The notes under the pieces are model-generated. The model saw only the letters and a list, made by a program, of their open reading frames with translations. It made no database searches and was not told the DNA's origin. A stretch of DNA of 64,000 nt from Propionispira arboris (GTDB lineage: Bacteria; Bacillota; Negativicutes; Selenomonadales; Selenomonadaceae), in the NCBI RefSeq assembly GCF_900109225.1, contig NZ_FNZK01000014.1, positions 62,001 through 126,000 on the forward strand. Reading direction: 5' to 3'. This document shows positions 55,338 through 64,000 of this stretch, in pieces. The position numbers and the translations under genes were made by a program. The stretch's first letter is position 1, and the number at the start of each line of letters is the position of its first letter.

Positions 55338-58313
55338 ATGAGAGAAGTAAAGATGACTGTAGGAAATAATCACATTTTTCAGATACAAGATGAATCCGCT
55401 ACAGAACTTCTTCCGGTAGATGAAATAGTTGAATCTTGGCGAAATGTATTTTCATTTAATGCTCAAGGCGATGACTCTACCGGCCTTCGTCCTGCACAAT
55501 TAGGGGCAATATTTTCGATAAAAGCTCATTGGATTGTATCAAATGAGCCTGCCACTATTGTCATGCCTACAGGAACAGGCAAGACAGAGACAATGATTGC
55601 TACAATTGTATCGGAAATGATAAATCGCACGCTAATTATTGTGCCAAGCAATTTATTGAGGAAGCAAACAGCTAAAAAGTTTTTGACGTTTGGTATCTTA
55701 CAAGATATTGGTGCAATTAATCCTAGTGCGCTAAAGCCAACAGTTACTGCTCTGATCAAAACACCAAAGAAAATTTCTGATTTGGAAAATATTATTACTA
55801 AATCTAATGTTATTGTAACAACTATGTCATTGTTGAAAAAATTTTCTGATGATTATTTAGCAATATTTGTTGAACATTGTGACACATTAATTGTGGATGA
55901 AGCTCATCATATCGCTGCTAATACATGGACAACGGTGAAATATAAATTAAAAAAACTAAAATGTTTACAATTTACAGCAACGCCATTTCGAAATGATGGG
56001 AAAAAAATTGATGGGAAAATAATATATAATTTTCCTCTATCTATGGCGCAAGAACAAGGCTATTTTCAACAAATTAATTTTCTCCCGATTCTTGAATTTG
56101 ATGAAGAAAAAGGAGATCTTTCTATTGCTGAAGCTGCCGTTGCTCAATTGAAAAATGATTTAAAAGCAGGATATAATCATATTATTCTTGTACGTGCAAA
56201 AGATAAGCGTTCTGCAGATCGATTGTATCACTCCATATACTATGCACATTTTGCGGAGTATAATCCTGTATTGGTACATAGCGATATTTCTATGGCAGAT
56301 AGAAATATCGCACTAAAAGCATTGAGAGAAGGAACTTCAAGAATTGTTGTCTGCGTGGATATGTTTGGAGAGGGAATTGACATTCCAAGTTTAAAAATTG
56401 CTGCTGTGCATGATAAATATAAATCACTTCCTATTACGCTGCAATTCATTGGACGTTTTGCAAGATCAAATAAAGGTCTTGGTACAGCAACAGTTATTAC
56501 GAATATAGCTAATGATGATTTAAATGGATCATTACAAGAACTCTATGCTCAAGATTCTGATTGGAACATACTGCTTCATGTGTTGGCAAGTCGAGAAATT
56601 AATAAAGAATTGTCTCTCCAAGAACTTGCCCAAGGATTTGATACTGCCTCATTGCATGGCATGACCATACAACAATTACAACCTAAGATTAGCATGATAG
56701 CTTATAGTACCGCAGAAAAGAAATGGAATACTGCTGCGATATATAATGTATTTGATCCAGATAAATGTTTTTTCACTTTCAATAATACTAATGGCATTAT
56801 TGTAATCATAGAAAAATTGGATTCCAATATTGATTGGACTTCGTTTAAAGGGATCAATGATACTAATTGGCATTTGCATTTGATTTATTGGAAACCTGAA
56901 ATAGAGGCATTTTTTATTAATAGTACGAATAAAAACATTTCTGATAGGATAGCTAATGCACTCTTTAATCAGTCTGAAAGAATAAGTGGTGAAAAAGTAT
57001 TTCGCTGTTTGTATGGAATTAAACGTTTAATGTTGGGAACTATTGGTTTGAAATCTGCAATTGATGGACCAATTCGTTTTCGAATGTTTGCGGGGATTGA
57101 TATTGGTAATGGAATTGCAGAATCGCAAAAAGAAACCTCATTCAAATCGAATTTGTTTGGTGCAGGATATAGTGGGAATGGGAAAGTAAGCATTGGATGT
57201 TCATATAAAGGACGCATTTGGTCTAAATGGGTAGAAAGTATAGATTATTGGATGGATTGGTGTAATGATATTGCTTCTCGTTTGCAAAATGACGAAATCA
57301 ATACATCACAAATATTTGAGGGTGCGTTGGTGCCAGAGATTATTTATGAACGGCCTTTATCGGTTCCTTATGGCATAGAATGGCCTATCGATTTGGATTT
57401 AATAATTGACAACAGCATCTTTATTTCTCATGGATTTAATAATTATTCAATTTATGAGTTGGATATAAAACTTACTGCTCACAGTGAGACTGGTTCAATA
57501 CAATTTTCTATAGGTAACAGTATGGTGTCCGAAGAATATGAACTTCATATATCAAATAGAAGATACGAGTTCAAAACTATAAAGACATGCGGCCTGATAA
57601 TTAAATATCGCAAGCGTGAATATAAACTTGCAGAGTTTTTTAATGAATACCCACCCAGGATTAAGTTTGTTGACCAATCAATGTTAGAGGGGAATCTGCT
57701 CGTTAAGGTGAGTTCAATGCCGCCAGCATTTAATATGGAGCGTATCTTAGCATGGGACTGGTCAGGTGTGGATATTCATAAGGAATCTCAGGGAATAGAA
57801 CGAGATAAACAGAGTATTCAATATCGTGTGATGCAAAATCTTATATCGTCTAATAAATATTGTGTACTTTTTGATGATGATGGTGCTGGTGAGATTGCAG
57901 ATATTGTAAGTATCATAGAAGAAACCGATAAGATAAAAATCCAATTTTACCACTGTAAATATGCACATGGAGATCATCCAGGCGCTCGAGTTGCTGATCT
58001 CTATGAAGTATGTGGACAAGCGGAAAAATCCATTAAGTGGTGCCAAGAATTATCGGCTATTATTGAGCGTCTTATTCGGCGAGAAGCTTTTCGTTCACAG
58101 TCGGGTGGAACACGATTTGAAATAGGTAATCTACGAAAACTTCGCGAAATAAAAAATAAAATGCGAATTCTGCATGTTCAAGTTGAGATCTTTATAGTTC
58201 AACCAGGTGTTGATTCTCATGCACTTACAGATGATATGCTTCGTATTTTGAGTGGGACAGCCGCATATCTAATGGATACTTATAGTATTAATTTGAAAGT
58301 TATTTGTAGCTGA
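55338..58313 (+). CDS. SF2 helicase with C-terminal PD-(D/E)XK-like domain (defence-type)
   Basis: 991 residues. The helicase part (about 45-420) has a Q-like LRPAQLGAIFSI, Walker A VMPTGTGKTETM, DEAH box LIVDEAHHIAAN, FTATPFR (motif III), and C-terminal motifs VCVDMFGEGIDIPSLK and LQFIGRFARS. A long middle region of unknown fold follows. Near 835-900 is VLFDDDGAGEIADIVSI, then IQFYHCKYAHGD and RVADLYEVCGQAEKSIKW, which looks like a PD-(D/E)XK nuclease active site (Asp, then a Lys after the next strand). Such helicase-nuclease fusions are frequent in defence islands. It lies 250 bases upstream of the Gabija-like pair. Start ATG 55338 has AAAGGGG upstream; 55353 is an alternative. Confidence 0.8.
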   Translation: MREVKMTVGNNHIFQIQDESATELLPVDEIVESWRNVFSFNAQGDDSTGLRPAQLGAIFSIKAHWIVSNEPATIVMPTGTGKTETMIATIVSEMINRTLIIVPSNLLRKQTAKKFLTFGILQDIGAINPSALKPTVTALIKTPKKISDLENIITKSNVIVTTMSLLKKFSDDYLAIFVEHCDTLIVDEAHHIAANTWTTVKYKLKKLKCLQFTATPFRNDGKKIDGKIIYNFPLSMAQEQGYFQQINFLPILEFDEEKGDLSIAEAAVAQLKNDLKAGYNHIILVRAKDKRSADRLYHSIYYAHFAEYNPVLVHSDISMADRNIALKALREGTSRIVVCVDMFGEGIDIPSLKIAAVHDKYKSLPITLQFIGRFARSNKGLGTATVITNIANDDLNGSLQELYAQDSDWNILLHVLASREINKELSLQELAQGFDTASLHGMTIQQLQPKISMIAYSTAEKKWNTAAIYNVFDPDKCFFTFNNTNGIIVIIEKLDSNIDWTSFKGINDTNWHLHLIYWKPEIEAFFINSTNKNISDRIANALFNQSERISGEKVFRCLYGIKRLMLGTIGLKSAIDGPIRFRMFAGIDIGNGIAESQKETSFKSNLFGAGYSGNGKVSIGCSYKGRIWSKWVESIDYWMDWCNDIASRLQNDEINTSQIFEGALVPEIIYERPLSVPYGIEWPIDLDLIIDNSIFISHGFNNYSIYELDIKLTAHSETGSIQFSIGNSMVSEEYELHISNRRYEFKTIKTCGLIIKYRKREYKLAEFFNEYPPRIKFVDQSMLEGNLLVKVSSMPPAFNMERILAWDWSGVDIHKESQGIERDKQSIQYRVMQNLISSNKYCVLFDDDGAGEIADIVSIIEETDKIKIQFYHCKYAHGDHPGARVADLYEVCGQAEKSIKWCQELSAIIERLIRREAFRSQSGGTRFEIGNLRKLREIKNKMRILHVQVEIFIVQPGVDSHALTDDMLRILSGTAAYLMDTYSINLKVICS

Positions 58314-58349
58314 CATTATCGTTTGTAGAGAGAGGATGACATAAGTTTA

Positions 58350-58485
58350 AAGGCGTTCGATAACCCGTTCACGGGTAGCAAGTAACATTCCCCTGCGGCA
58401 GTAGGCTGTCATGTGCACCTGCTGGGGAAGTAACCTTTCAAGCGTTATATCAAATACCACCAGCTAAGCTGGTGGATTTTTATTG
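58350..58485 (+). mobile_element. Structured remnant resembling an IS200/IS605-type end
   Basis: No coding capacity, but a compact set of hairpins: CCCG-TTCA-CGGG (58364-58375), TTCCCC...GGGGAA with an inner GCAG...CTGC stem (about 58388-58430), and CCACCAGCT-A-AGCTGGTGG (58457-58475) followed by ATTTTTATTG. This combination looks to me like the right end of IS605-group elements, which also encodes a TnpB guide RNA scaffold. No tnpA or tnpB is adjacent, so it would be a solo end. The last hairpin also works as a terminator for the helicase gene. Confidence 0.45.
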
Positions 58486-58564
58486 TTTTACAAGATATGG
58501 GGGTATATAATGAAAATTAAAATTATTATGGAAAATATTTAATGGATTTGGATTTGAGGGGGAT

Positions 58565-60562
58565 ATGGATGTGTATTTAAAAAAAATTATTATCAAAAAC
58601 TTCCGTAGATTCGGAGAAGAAGGAGTAGAAGTTGTATTTAATAAGGGTGTAAACGCAATTATTGGTGAAAATAATTGCGGGAAATCCGCACTAATTGATG
58701 CAATAAGAATTGCGTTTTCTACAGTTCCTTATAAAAAGGATATTTTTTTTAATAAATCAGATTTTCATATTAATAATAAAGGTGAGGTTGCTCAGAGCGC
58801 GCAGCTAGATTTGCATTTAGAAGATGTCCCTCAATATTTAATAGAAATATGGGACCCTGAACATCCGACACAAGGAGAATTTCATATTAAGTTTTATAAA
58901 ACAAAGACCCCAAATGGAGTTGAGAAAGTTAAAAGTACTGCTTGGGGAGGAAAGTCAGAAGGGAATCCTCTTTCTCCCGACACTTTCGAAGCGATGGAAT
59001 TTGCTTTTTTAGGTGCTCTTCGAGATGCTGAGAGTGAAATGAAGCCATCACGTTCCAGTAAATTAGCTAATTTACTTAGCTCTGTTACAAATAACGAAGA
59101 GTCTAGAAATGATCTAGTACATATTTTGGCAGATGCACAAGGAAATATATTACAAAAACCCCAAATACAAAAGGCAAAAGAAATTATTAACTCCAACTTA
59201 CTAGCTATTGAACAAGATATATTGCGACAGGAAATTGATATTGGTTTAGTCGAACCAAGATTTGAGTCAATCGCCGCATCTTTAAGAGCATGGCTTAAAC
59301 CAAGGTGGTTCTATATTAGTAAAGATGATCCGTTGTATACTACTGTCTTAAAAAAGTGCGAAGAGTTATTATGTCTAGAATGTGTACAACAGGATGCAAA
59401 TGGTCTACATATTGACATCGGTAGATTTTTATCAAAAATTGACAAGAAAGATCAACAATTAAAGAATCAACTAATCCAACTGGTAAACTATTCTTTTGAA
59501 TTATATCAAAACGGGCTAGGCTATAATAACCTCTTATTTATGTCAACTGTTTTAGGTGATATGGCAATTGAAAAAAGTGGGATATGTTATAATTTATTCT
59601 TAATTGAAGAGCCAGAAGCTCATCTTCACCCACAGTTGCAAGAACTCATTCATAATTTTTTTGAAAGTAGACATAAAGCATCTGATACCATTCAGGTAAT
59701 ATATACTTCACATTCCCCAACATTAGTATCCAGAATAGGTGTTGAAAGTATAAATTTATTATATGAAAAAAATCGCAAGATACAGTGTTTGCCACTTGCT
59801 AAAACAGCCATGGATGATACTGATAAAATATATCTTAAAAAATATCTAGATGTTACAAAATCACAATTGTTTTTTGCCAAGGGAATATTATTTGTTGAGG
59901 GTATATGTGAGGCTCTCCTTTTACCAGAAATGGCGCGGTTACTAGAACGCCCATTAGATAAATATGCGGTTGAAATAGTTAATATAAATGGAGTTGCGTT
60001 TAAGCCTTTTGCTAAGCTCCTTACAACAGCAGAATCTTCGTCATGTTTCACAAAGGCAGCTATTATAACTGATGATGATAGGTGTACAGACAAGGATGAT
60101 AAAGATACATATATATCAAAAGACTTAGATTATGATAGTGATATTACTGATGTTATAGAAAAATTGAAGAAAGGAAAGCCTTCAGATAGATTTAAAAATA
60201 TAGAGGAATTATGCGAAGGAACTGAGATTGAATTACAAAATGCAACAAAAACCTTAGAGTATGCTATATCTCTTCACGATAATAATATTTTGCTTATCTT
60301 GCAGGCAATTGAATCGGCATTTCCACGGGTAGGGAAGGCACTATCAGACAAGGTGAATAGCCTCAGTGATATTACTGAAAAAGCCATTTGCATCTGGCTA
60401 TTTATACAAGCGCGTAATGATAGCAAAGGAAAAGTAGCTCAGGCTCTATGTGATCTAATTCAGAAACAATGTGATGAGTTAAAGAAAGGAAACACTGTCG
60501 ATAAACCTTTTGAAGTACCAGAATATATTAAAAAGGCTATTTATTGTGTAACCGAAGCATAG
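58565..60562 (+). CDS. gajA: Gabija-type GajA: OLD-family ATPase/TOPRIM endonuclease
   Basis: 665 residues. ABC-type ATPase: Walker A IIGENNCGKSALIDAI (34-49), then a long insertion, and Walker B LFLIEEPEAHLHPQLQELI with ISS-like IYTSHSPTLVSR (H-loop). The TOPRIM domain follows, with ILFVEGICEALLLPEMARLL (Glu) and AAIITDDDRCTDKDDKD (DxD). In Gabija, GajA is a nucleotide-sensitive DNA nickase that works with GajB against phages. Here the gene is 10 bases upstream of a UvrD-like helicase gene, the defining pair. It is somewhat longer than the type member. The open frame is intact. Confidence 0.88.
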   Translation: MDVYLKKIIIKNFRRFGEEGVEVVFNKGVNAIIGENNCGKSALIDAIRIAFSTVPYKKDIFFNKSDFHINNKGEVAQSAQLDLHLEDVPQYLIEIWDPEHPTQGEFHIKFYKTKTPNGVEKVKSTAWGGKSEGNPLSPDTFEAMEFAFLGALRDAESEMKPSRSSKLANLLSSVTNNEESRNDLVHILADAQGNILQKPQIQKAKEIINSNLLAIEQDILRQEIDIGLVEPRFESIAASLRAWLKPRWFYISKDDPLYTTVLKKCEELLCLECVQQDANGLHIDIGRFLSKIDKKDQQLKNQLIQLVNYSFELYQNGLGYNNLLFMSTVLGDMAIEKSGICYNLFLIEEPEAHLHPQLQELIHNFFESRHKASDTIQVIYTSHSPTLVSRIGVESINLLYEKNRKIQCLPLAKTAMDDTDKIYLKKYLDVTKSQLFFAKGILFVEGICEALLLPEMARLLERPLDKYAVEIVNINGVAFKPFAKLLTTAESSSCFTKAAIITDDDRCTDKDDKDTYISKDLDYDSDITDVIEKLKKGKPSDRFKNIEELCEGTEIELQNATKTLEYAISLHDNNILLILQAIESAFPRVGKALSDKVNSLSDITEKAICIWLFIQARNDSKGKVAQALCDLIQKQCDELKKGNTVDKPFEVPEYIKKAIYCVTEA

Positions 60563-60572
60563 GAGAGATAAG

Positions 60573-62328
60573 ATGCACACTTTAACACCAGAACAAGAAG
60601 AGTTTAATGCTGCAGAGGGTAAAGTTGTGCTTTGTGCTTGCCCTGGTAGCGGAAAAACATATGTGGTGGCAAGAAAACTGTTAAGCTATATACAAACATG
60701 GCAATGTTCCCATCAAGGGGTCGCCGTATTGTCATTTACAAATGTGGCCAGCCAAGAAATTGAGAAACAAGCAAAGGAGCTTATGGATGATGGTTTTAAA
60801 ATCGAACATCCTCATTTTGTTGGCACAATTGATAGTTTTATCAACACATTTATTTTATTGCGGTTCGGGTATCTAATGAATAAAGAAGTACCGAAAAGAC
60901 CAACGATTGTAATAAATAATATTTTTCAATTTCCCTATAAGTATTGGCGAAGTGAATGTCATCGACAAGGTTGTATTGAAGGAATCTGCGAGTTTCGATG
61001 GGATATTAATGGGGATTTATATCGTAAAAAGAATCGCGTAACTTGCTCTGCAGGTACTTATGGCACTCCTTGTAAGCAATATAAAAAAATGCTTTTGGAC
61101 AAAGGGTATGTTTTTCAAAATGAGGCGGCCGCTTTATCTTATCTACTTTTGAAAAAATATCCCGATATTTCCAAGGCTATTGCTGCTCGTTTCCCAATCA
61201 TTATTATAGATGAGACTCAGGATACATCTATCGAGCAAATGGCCGTCCTTGATCTGCTAACTGAAGCAGGTATGCGTTCTGTATTTTTGGTAGGAGATCC
61301 AGATCAGTCAATATATGAATGGAGGAGTGCTACACCTGAGTGCTTTCTTGACAAAATGAGGGCAAAAGAATGGAAAACAATTTATTTGACTACGAATTTT
61401 AGGAGCTCACAGACGATCTGTAATGCAACACAGGCTTTTGCTAATTCTCTAGCTAATAAACCTCCTAGTACGGCGGTTGGAGATTGTGCAAAGCACGGTC
61501 AAAAACCTGTACTGATTTTATATAATGATCAGGTTGACGAGAGTACTATAATTAAAAAGTTTATTGAGTTATGCCAGGATAATTCTATTACGGAGGCTAA
61601 TTCTGATATTGCAGTAGTAACCCGTGGTAGAATACATAGCAATACCGATGTACACGGCCTTTGGAAAAGTATCGAGATTGAGCTGTTGGCTCAATCGGCT
61701 TATGAATGGTACTATAGATCAAGGAAAAAGGCTTTTGAATTATGTGAAAAAGCTCTCTTTAGTATGGCTATTAAAGAGTTGAGAGATATTGACATAACTA
61801 TTGCTGCTGACATTGAAAGCATTATGGTGTATGACACTTGGAAATTCTGGATTATTTCTATATTATGCAGGTTTCCTTCTCCCCAAAAAACATTAAATTC
61901 ATGGATAACAGAGCTTAAAAGTATACTTGTTAACCTTTTGGATCAATTGAAAATTACTTTAAGAGAGGGAATACTTATTGATGAAGTCATAAAGATTAAA
62001 ACAAGAGACAAAAAAATCCTCGTTTTAAAGATATACCATTAAAAAATTATTTTGAAGCTAAAGCCAAAAGGGATATAATTACTTCTTCAGTACATGGCGT
62101 TAAAGGAGAAACCTTTGACAGTACTTTATTACTTGTTCGTAATAAAACGGGTGCAAATACATTAACGCCAAATTTTTTAAACAATGGTGACTTGAATGAT
62201 GAACTGATGAGAATAGCATATGTAGCTATGACTAGACCAAAAAAATTACTTGTAGTTGCTATGCCAAATATTAAAAAACAAAAATACAAAAGGTTTCCAG
62301 CGGATAAATGGGACTATATTTACATTTA
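60573..62328 (+). pseudogene. gajB: Gabija-type GajB: UvrD-like helicase, frameshifted at an A7 run
   Basis: The first frame (60573-62042, 489 residues) has Walker A LCACPGSGKTYVVARKLL, Walker B IIIDETQDTSIEQM, motif III FLVGDPDQSIYEWRSA and motif IV TTNFRSSQTICNATQAF. It then ends with KILVLKIYH. In the -1 frame from the A7 run (62010-62016) the protein continues NPRFKDIPLKNYF..., with motif V SSVHGVKGETFDSTLLLV and motif VI RIAYVAMTRPKKLLVVA, to TAA 62328. Joined, the product would be about 585 residues. Without the second part, the RecA2 motifs V and VI are missing and the helicase should be dead. The cause may be a one-base deletion in A8, a sequencing error, phase variation, or slippage that restores the frame. 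Confidence 0.88.
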
Positions 62329-62557
62329 ATTTGATAGAGTTGAAATTTTGTTAAAGATAGATAATAATCAGTCGCTTTGTGAGTTTTTGTTTAGGAGTTT
62401 AATTTATATCAATTGGACGGATTGTTTCTGTATAAATTTTGCGGAAAAATAGTCTGAGTGATGATGAGAAATAATTATAACACTCAAGTTATTGAATTTA
62501 CTGAGGGCATTTTGCTTGCATAATCCACATTAATGTTGAATAAAGGAGGGGGACAAT

Positions 62558-63172
62558 ATCAATTGCAGAGGTGAAAAACGTAGAATACAAATTGTAACTG
62601 ATTATATAGTTAAGCCAATAGCTTATTTAAGATTATTAACAGGGCAAAAGAAACGAAGTGATGCAGAAGCAAATCTTACTGATAAATACTATATTTTTGA
62701 ATGCATACTTAGATCAAACCACAATATTACGGAAAAAATCATCTGCGGTAATGGAGCTGGAACGCATTTTTTACAGTTGACAAATCAAGAAAGTCCATCA
62801 ATATTTGACCCACTAAAAACTTTTGGCACAGAAAATCAAGGGAATAGTGGGAGGGGGGAAGGTGTCAAGCCTGAACAGTGGAATGAAACGGCAAGACAGC
62901 TATACAATGCAATTCAGTGGTTAATTATTTGCTGGGATATAATTCCTAGAGCGTGGATGCTTGATATTAGAGATAATATTGTTAAGTTAAAAAAAGAAGA
63001 ACCATCTTTACGGCAAATTAAATCAATCAATACAATGATATCTAGAGATTTTAAAAAGAGGACGCTTACTGAAATGATTAACGGCCTTCGTGAAAGTAAT
63101 GATATTAAAAGGTACGATTTTAATTTATTGACATCAAAGCTAGAGAAAGAGGGAAGTAAATCATATTTCTAA
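62558..63172 (+). CDS. Hypothetical protein with only an AUC or late TTG start
   Basis: The frame is open from a TAA at about 62540 to 63172. AAAGGAGG (62542-62549) stands 8 bases before ATC 62558, the position of a start codon; there is no in-frame ATG, GTG or TTG until TTG 62777. The upstream part reads like protein (RIQIVTDYIVKPIAYLRLL, IFECILRSNHNITEK, CGNGAGTHFLQL). So either AUC is the start, the true start codon has mutated, or a shorter 131-residue form is made from 62777. About 204 residues; no family is recognised. It follows gajB and may be an accessory of the defence locus. Confidence 0.5.
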   Translation: MNCRGEKRRIQIVTDYIVKPIAYLRLLTGQKKRSDAEANLTDKYYIFECILRSNHNITEKIICGNGAGTHFLQLTNQESPSIFDPLKTFGTENQGNSGRGEGVKPEQWNETARQLYNAIQWLIICWDIIPRAWMLDIRDNIVKLKKEEPSLRQIKSINTMISRDFKKRTLTEMINGLRESNDIKRYDFNLLTSKLEKEGSKSYF

Positions 63173-63328
63173 GATACATAATCAATAGGTAAAGAATAAG
63201 GCTTGAGTAACACCGATTTAAACTAGTAATAGCTCGGAATTAGAGCAAAAGTCGATTAATCTCTATGCGTGATGATAAAAAAGAAGGCATTCCTAACATA
63301 AACGCATGTTTTTAGGGGAGGAATATTA

Positions 63329-63645
63329 GTGATATTCCCCCCAATAGAGTATTCCACTAATAATATGGAAGCTGATTATGCTGTTAGAATTTCAGGCAAA
63401 AGTATGGAAACTACTATTCAAGATGAAAGCATTGTTTTAGTTAAATGTACCAATGAACTTTTTAATGGCGATATTGGGATTTTTATGTTGATGGAAACAT
63501 TATGTGTAAGAGATATAGTAAATCTGATGAAGAGGTGTTTTTAAAACCTAATAATACATCAGATCAAGTTACTTCTATAAGTATTACTGAAAGTACCGAA
63601 TGTATTATTCAAGGTAAAGTGTTGGAAAAATATAATTCTAGATAG
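63329..63645 (+). pseudogene. S24 (LexA/CI-type) repressor remnant, truncated and frameshifted
   Basis: The open frame 63329-63544 gives ADYAVRISGKSMETTIQDES (Ser nucleophile in KSME) and LFNGDIGIF, the S24 peptidase core. The expected continuation CKRYSKSDEEVFLKPNNTSD..., with the catalytic Lys, is present but in another frame, ending at TAG 63645; the sequence TGTGTAAG has an extra GT relative to TGTAAG. The N-terminal DNA-binding domain is absent. It is a dead phage-type repressor. Confidence 0.75.
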
Positions 63646-63684
63646 AAAACGATTACAATTTTCTAAACATCTAAACTATAAGGT

Positions 63685-63719
63685 GAATCCCTGTGCTGTA
63701 ATGGCATGGGGATTCATTA
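63685..63719. terminator. Hairpin matching the one at 42856
   Basis: GAATCCCTGTGC pairs with GCATGGGGATTC (one wobble), followed by ATTAT. See the copy at 42856-42892. Confidence 0.7.
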
Positions 63720-63778
63720 TGCTGTTATCGTAAGAATATAGGGTTTGGATATAACTTATAGTAAAAGTCCTCAAGCTT

Positions 63779-63873
63779 ACTTCTGTTCTTCTGCTTGCTC
63801 ATTGGCAATGTTATCAAAAAATATATATTATAATATAATTTATATGGTAGAATGATGATGGAAGAACAGAAGT
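63779..63873. repeat. Inverted repeat flanking a promoter-like segment
   Basis: ACTTCTGTTCTTC (63779-63791) and GAAGAACAGAAGT (63861-63873) are perfectly complementary. The 69 bases between them hold TTGGCA and a TATATTATAATATAATT run. The match extends weakly outward (TCCTC / GAGGA). The arrangement could be an invertible promoter or a long stem. Confidence 0.6.
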
Positions 63874-63954
63874 GGAAGAGGATTGCTTACTGTTCCTGAT
63901 ATTTCGACAGCCAGAATTTGGTTTTTACGAACTTAACTGAATGGGAGAGCTACA

Positions 63955-64000
63955 ATGAGTAATTTATCTGACGGTGATATTAAACGATTCCAACAACGGC
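63955..64000 (+). CDS. Start of an unidentified gene (truncated by window edge)
   Basis: ATG 63955 with GGGAGAG upstream opens MSNLSDGDIKRFQQR, which runs off the window. Too short to name. It lies directly behind the inverted-repeat-flanked promoter region. Confidence 0.5.
   Translation, partial: MSNLSDGDIKRFQQR

Larger units (their letters stand above)
63646..63954. other. Non-coding region before the last gene
   Basis: About 310 bases with the border-type hairpin (63685-63715) and a pair of 13-base inverted repeats around a promoter-like AT-rich stretch, listed separately. Confidence 0.6.

Noticed and set aside
62010-62016. Canonical -1 programmed frameshift signal in gajB
   Set aside because: The zero-frame codons are gac-aaa-aaa-atc, so only the A-site tRNA re-pairs perfectly; no obvious downstream stimulatory hairpin. 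Mutation, sequencing error or transcriptional slippage is more likely.

Overview
The window reads as the chromosome of a low-GC, diderm Firmicute of the class Negativicutes (a Selenomonadales/Sporomusales-type bacterium). The core genes have Firmicute arrangements (acpS-nnr-ndoAI-ndoA, tsaE-tsaB-rimI-tsaD, CIRCE-groES-groEL, TPP riboswitch-thiC), yet the window also encodes a signal-peptide-bearing protein ending in Phe that looks like an outer-membrane beta-barrel (43592-44266). Strong GGAGG ribosome binding sites, several TTG/GTG starts and a futalosine menaquinone cluster fit the same group. No tRNA, rRNA or CRISPR array was seen.

Region 1 (1-31760) is core chromosome. In order it holds the end of a GH18 glycosidase, a LysR regulator, motAB, acpS/nnr, a MazEF-type toxin-antitoxin pair behind a palindromic promoter, a lipoprotein metallo-beta-lactamase with DUF3006, a cell-wall amidase and a GerMN lipoprotein. 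Then come riboswitch-controlled thiC, a Usp protein, reverse rubrerythrin, the t6A-tRNA genes, a PdtaS/PdtaR-like sensor kinase and ANTAR regulator (the kinase carries an in-frame TAA), and groESL. An unusual, heavily folded non-coding stretch of about 800 bases follows (19110-19910). After it lie chemoreceptors, a YeiH-type exporter with a divergent LysR gene, mqnE-mqnA-mqnC plus an MTAP-family phosphorylase, and guaA.

Region 2 (about 31764-37500) is a compact Tn7-like transposition module, tnsA-tnsB-tnsC-tniQ, directly downstream of guaA. It is preceded by a 500-base leader full of inverted and repeated motifs. No Cas genes accompany it.

Region 3 (37529-42395) is a patchwork: a MocR regulator, a RarD-type exporter, an IS3 remnant that has cut a small exported metal-binding-like gene, a flavin reductase, and a DJ-1/PfpI protein fused to a 2x[4Fe-4S] ferredoxin.

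Region 4 (about 42850-63720) is an integrated plasmid- or phage-like element, bracketed by two nearly identical hairpins. It carries a Mor-like regulator, the putative outer-membrane protein, DUF932, a YqaJ exonuclease with a Cys-rich partner, DUF960, RadC, a serine resolvase behind an attenuator-like leader, a primase-helicase, and a possible rolling-circle-type Rep. Its right part is a defence island: a large SF2 helicase with a C-terminal nuclease-like domain, then a Gabija-type pair, gajA (OLD ATPase/TOPRIM) and gajB (UvrD-like helicase). gajB is split by a frameshift at an A7 run that separates motifs I-IV from motifs V-VI. A hypothetical gene with only an AUC start, a broken S24 repressor and a promoter region flanked by inverted repeats close the window.
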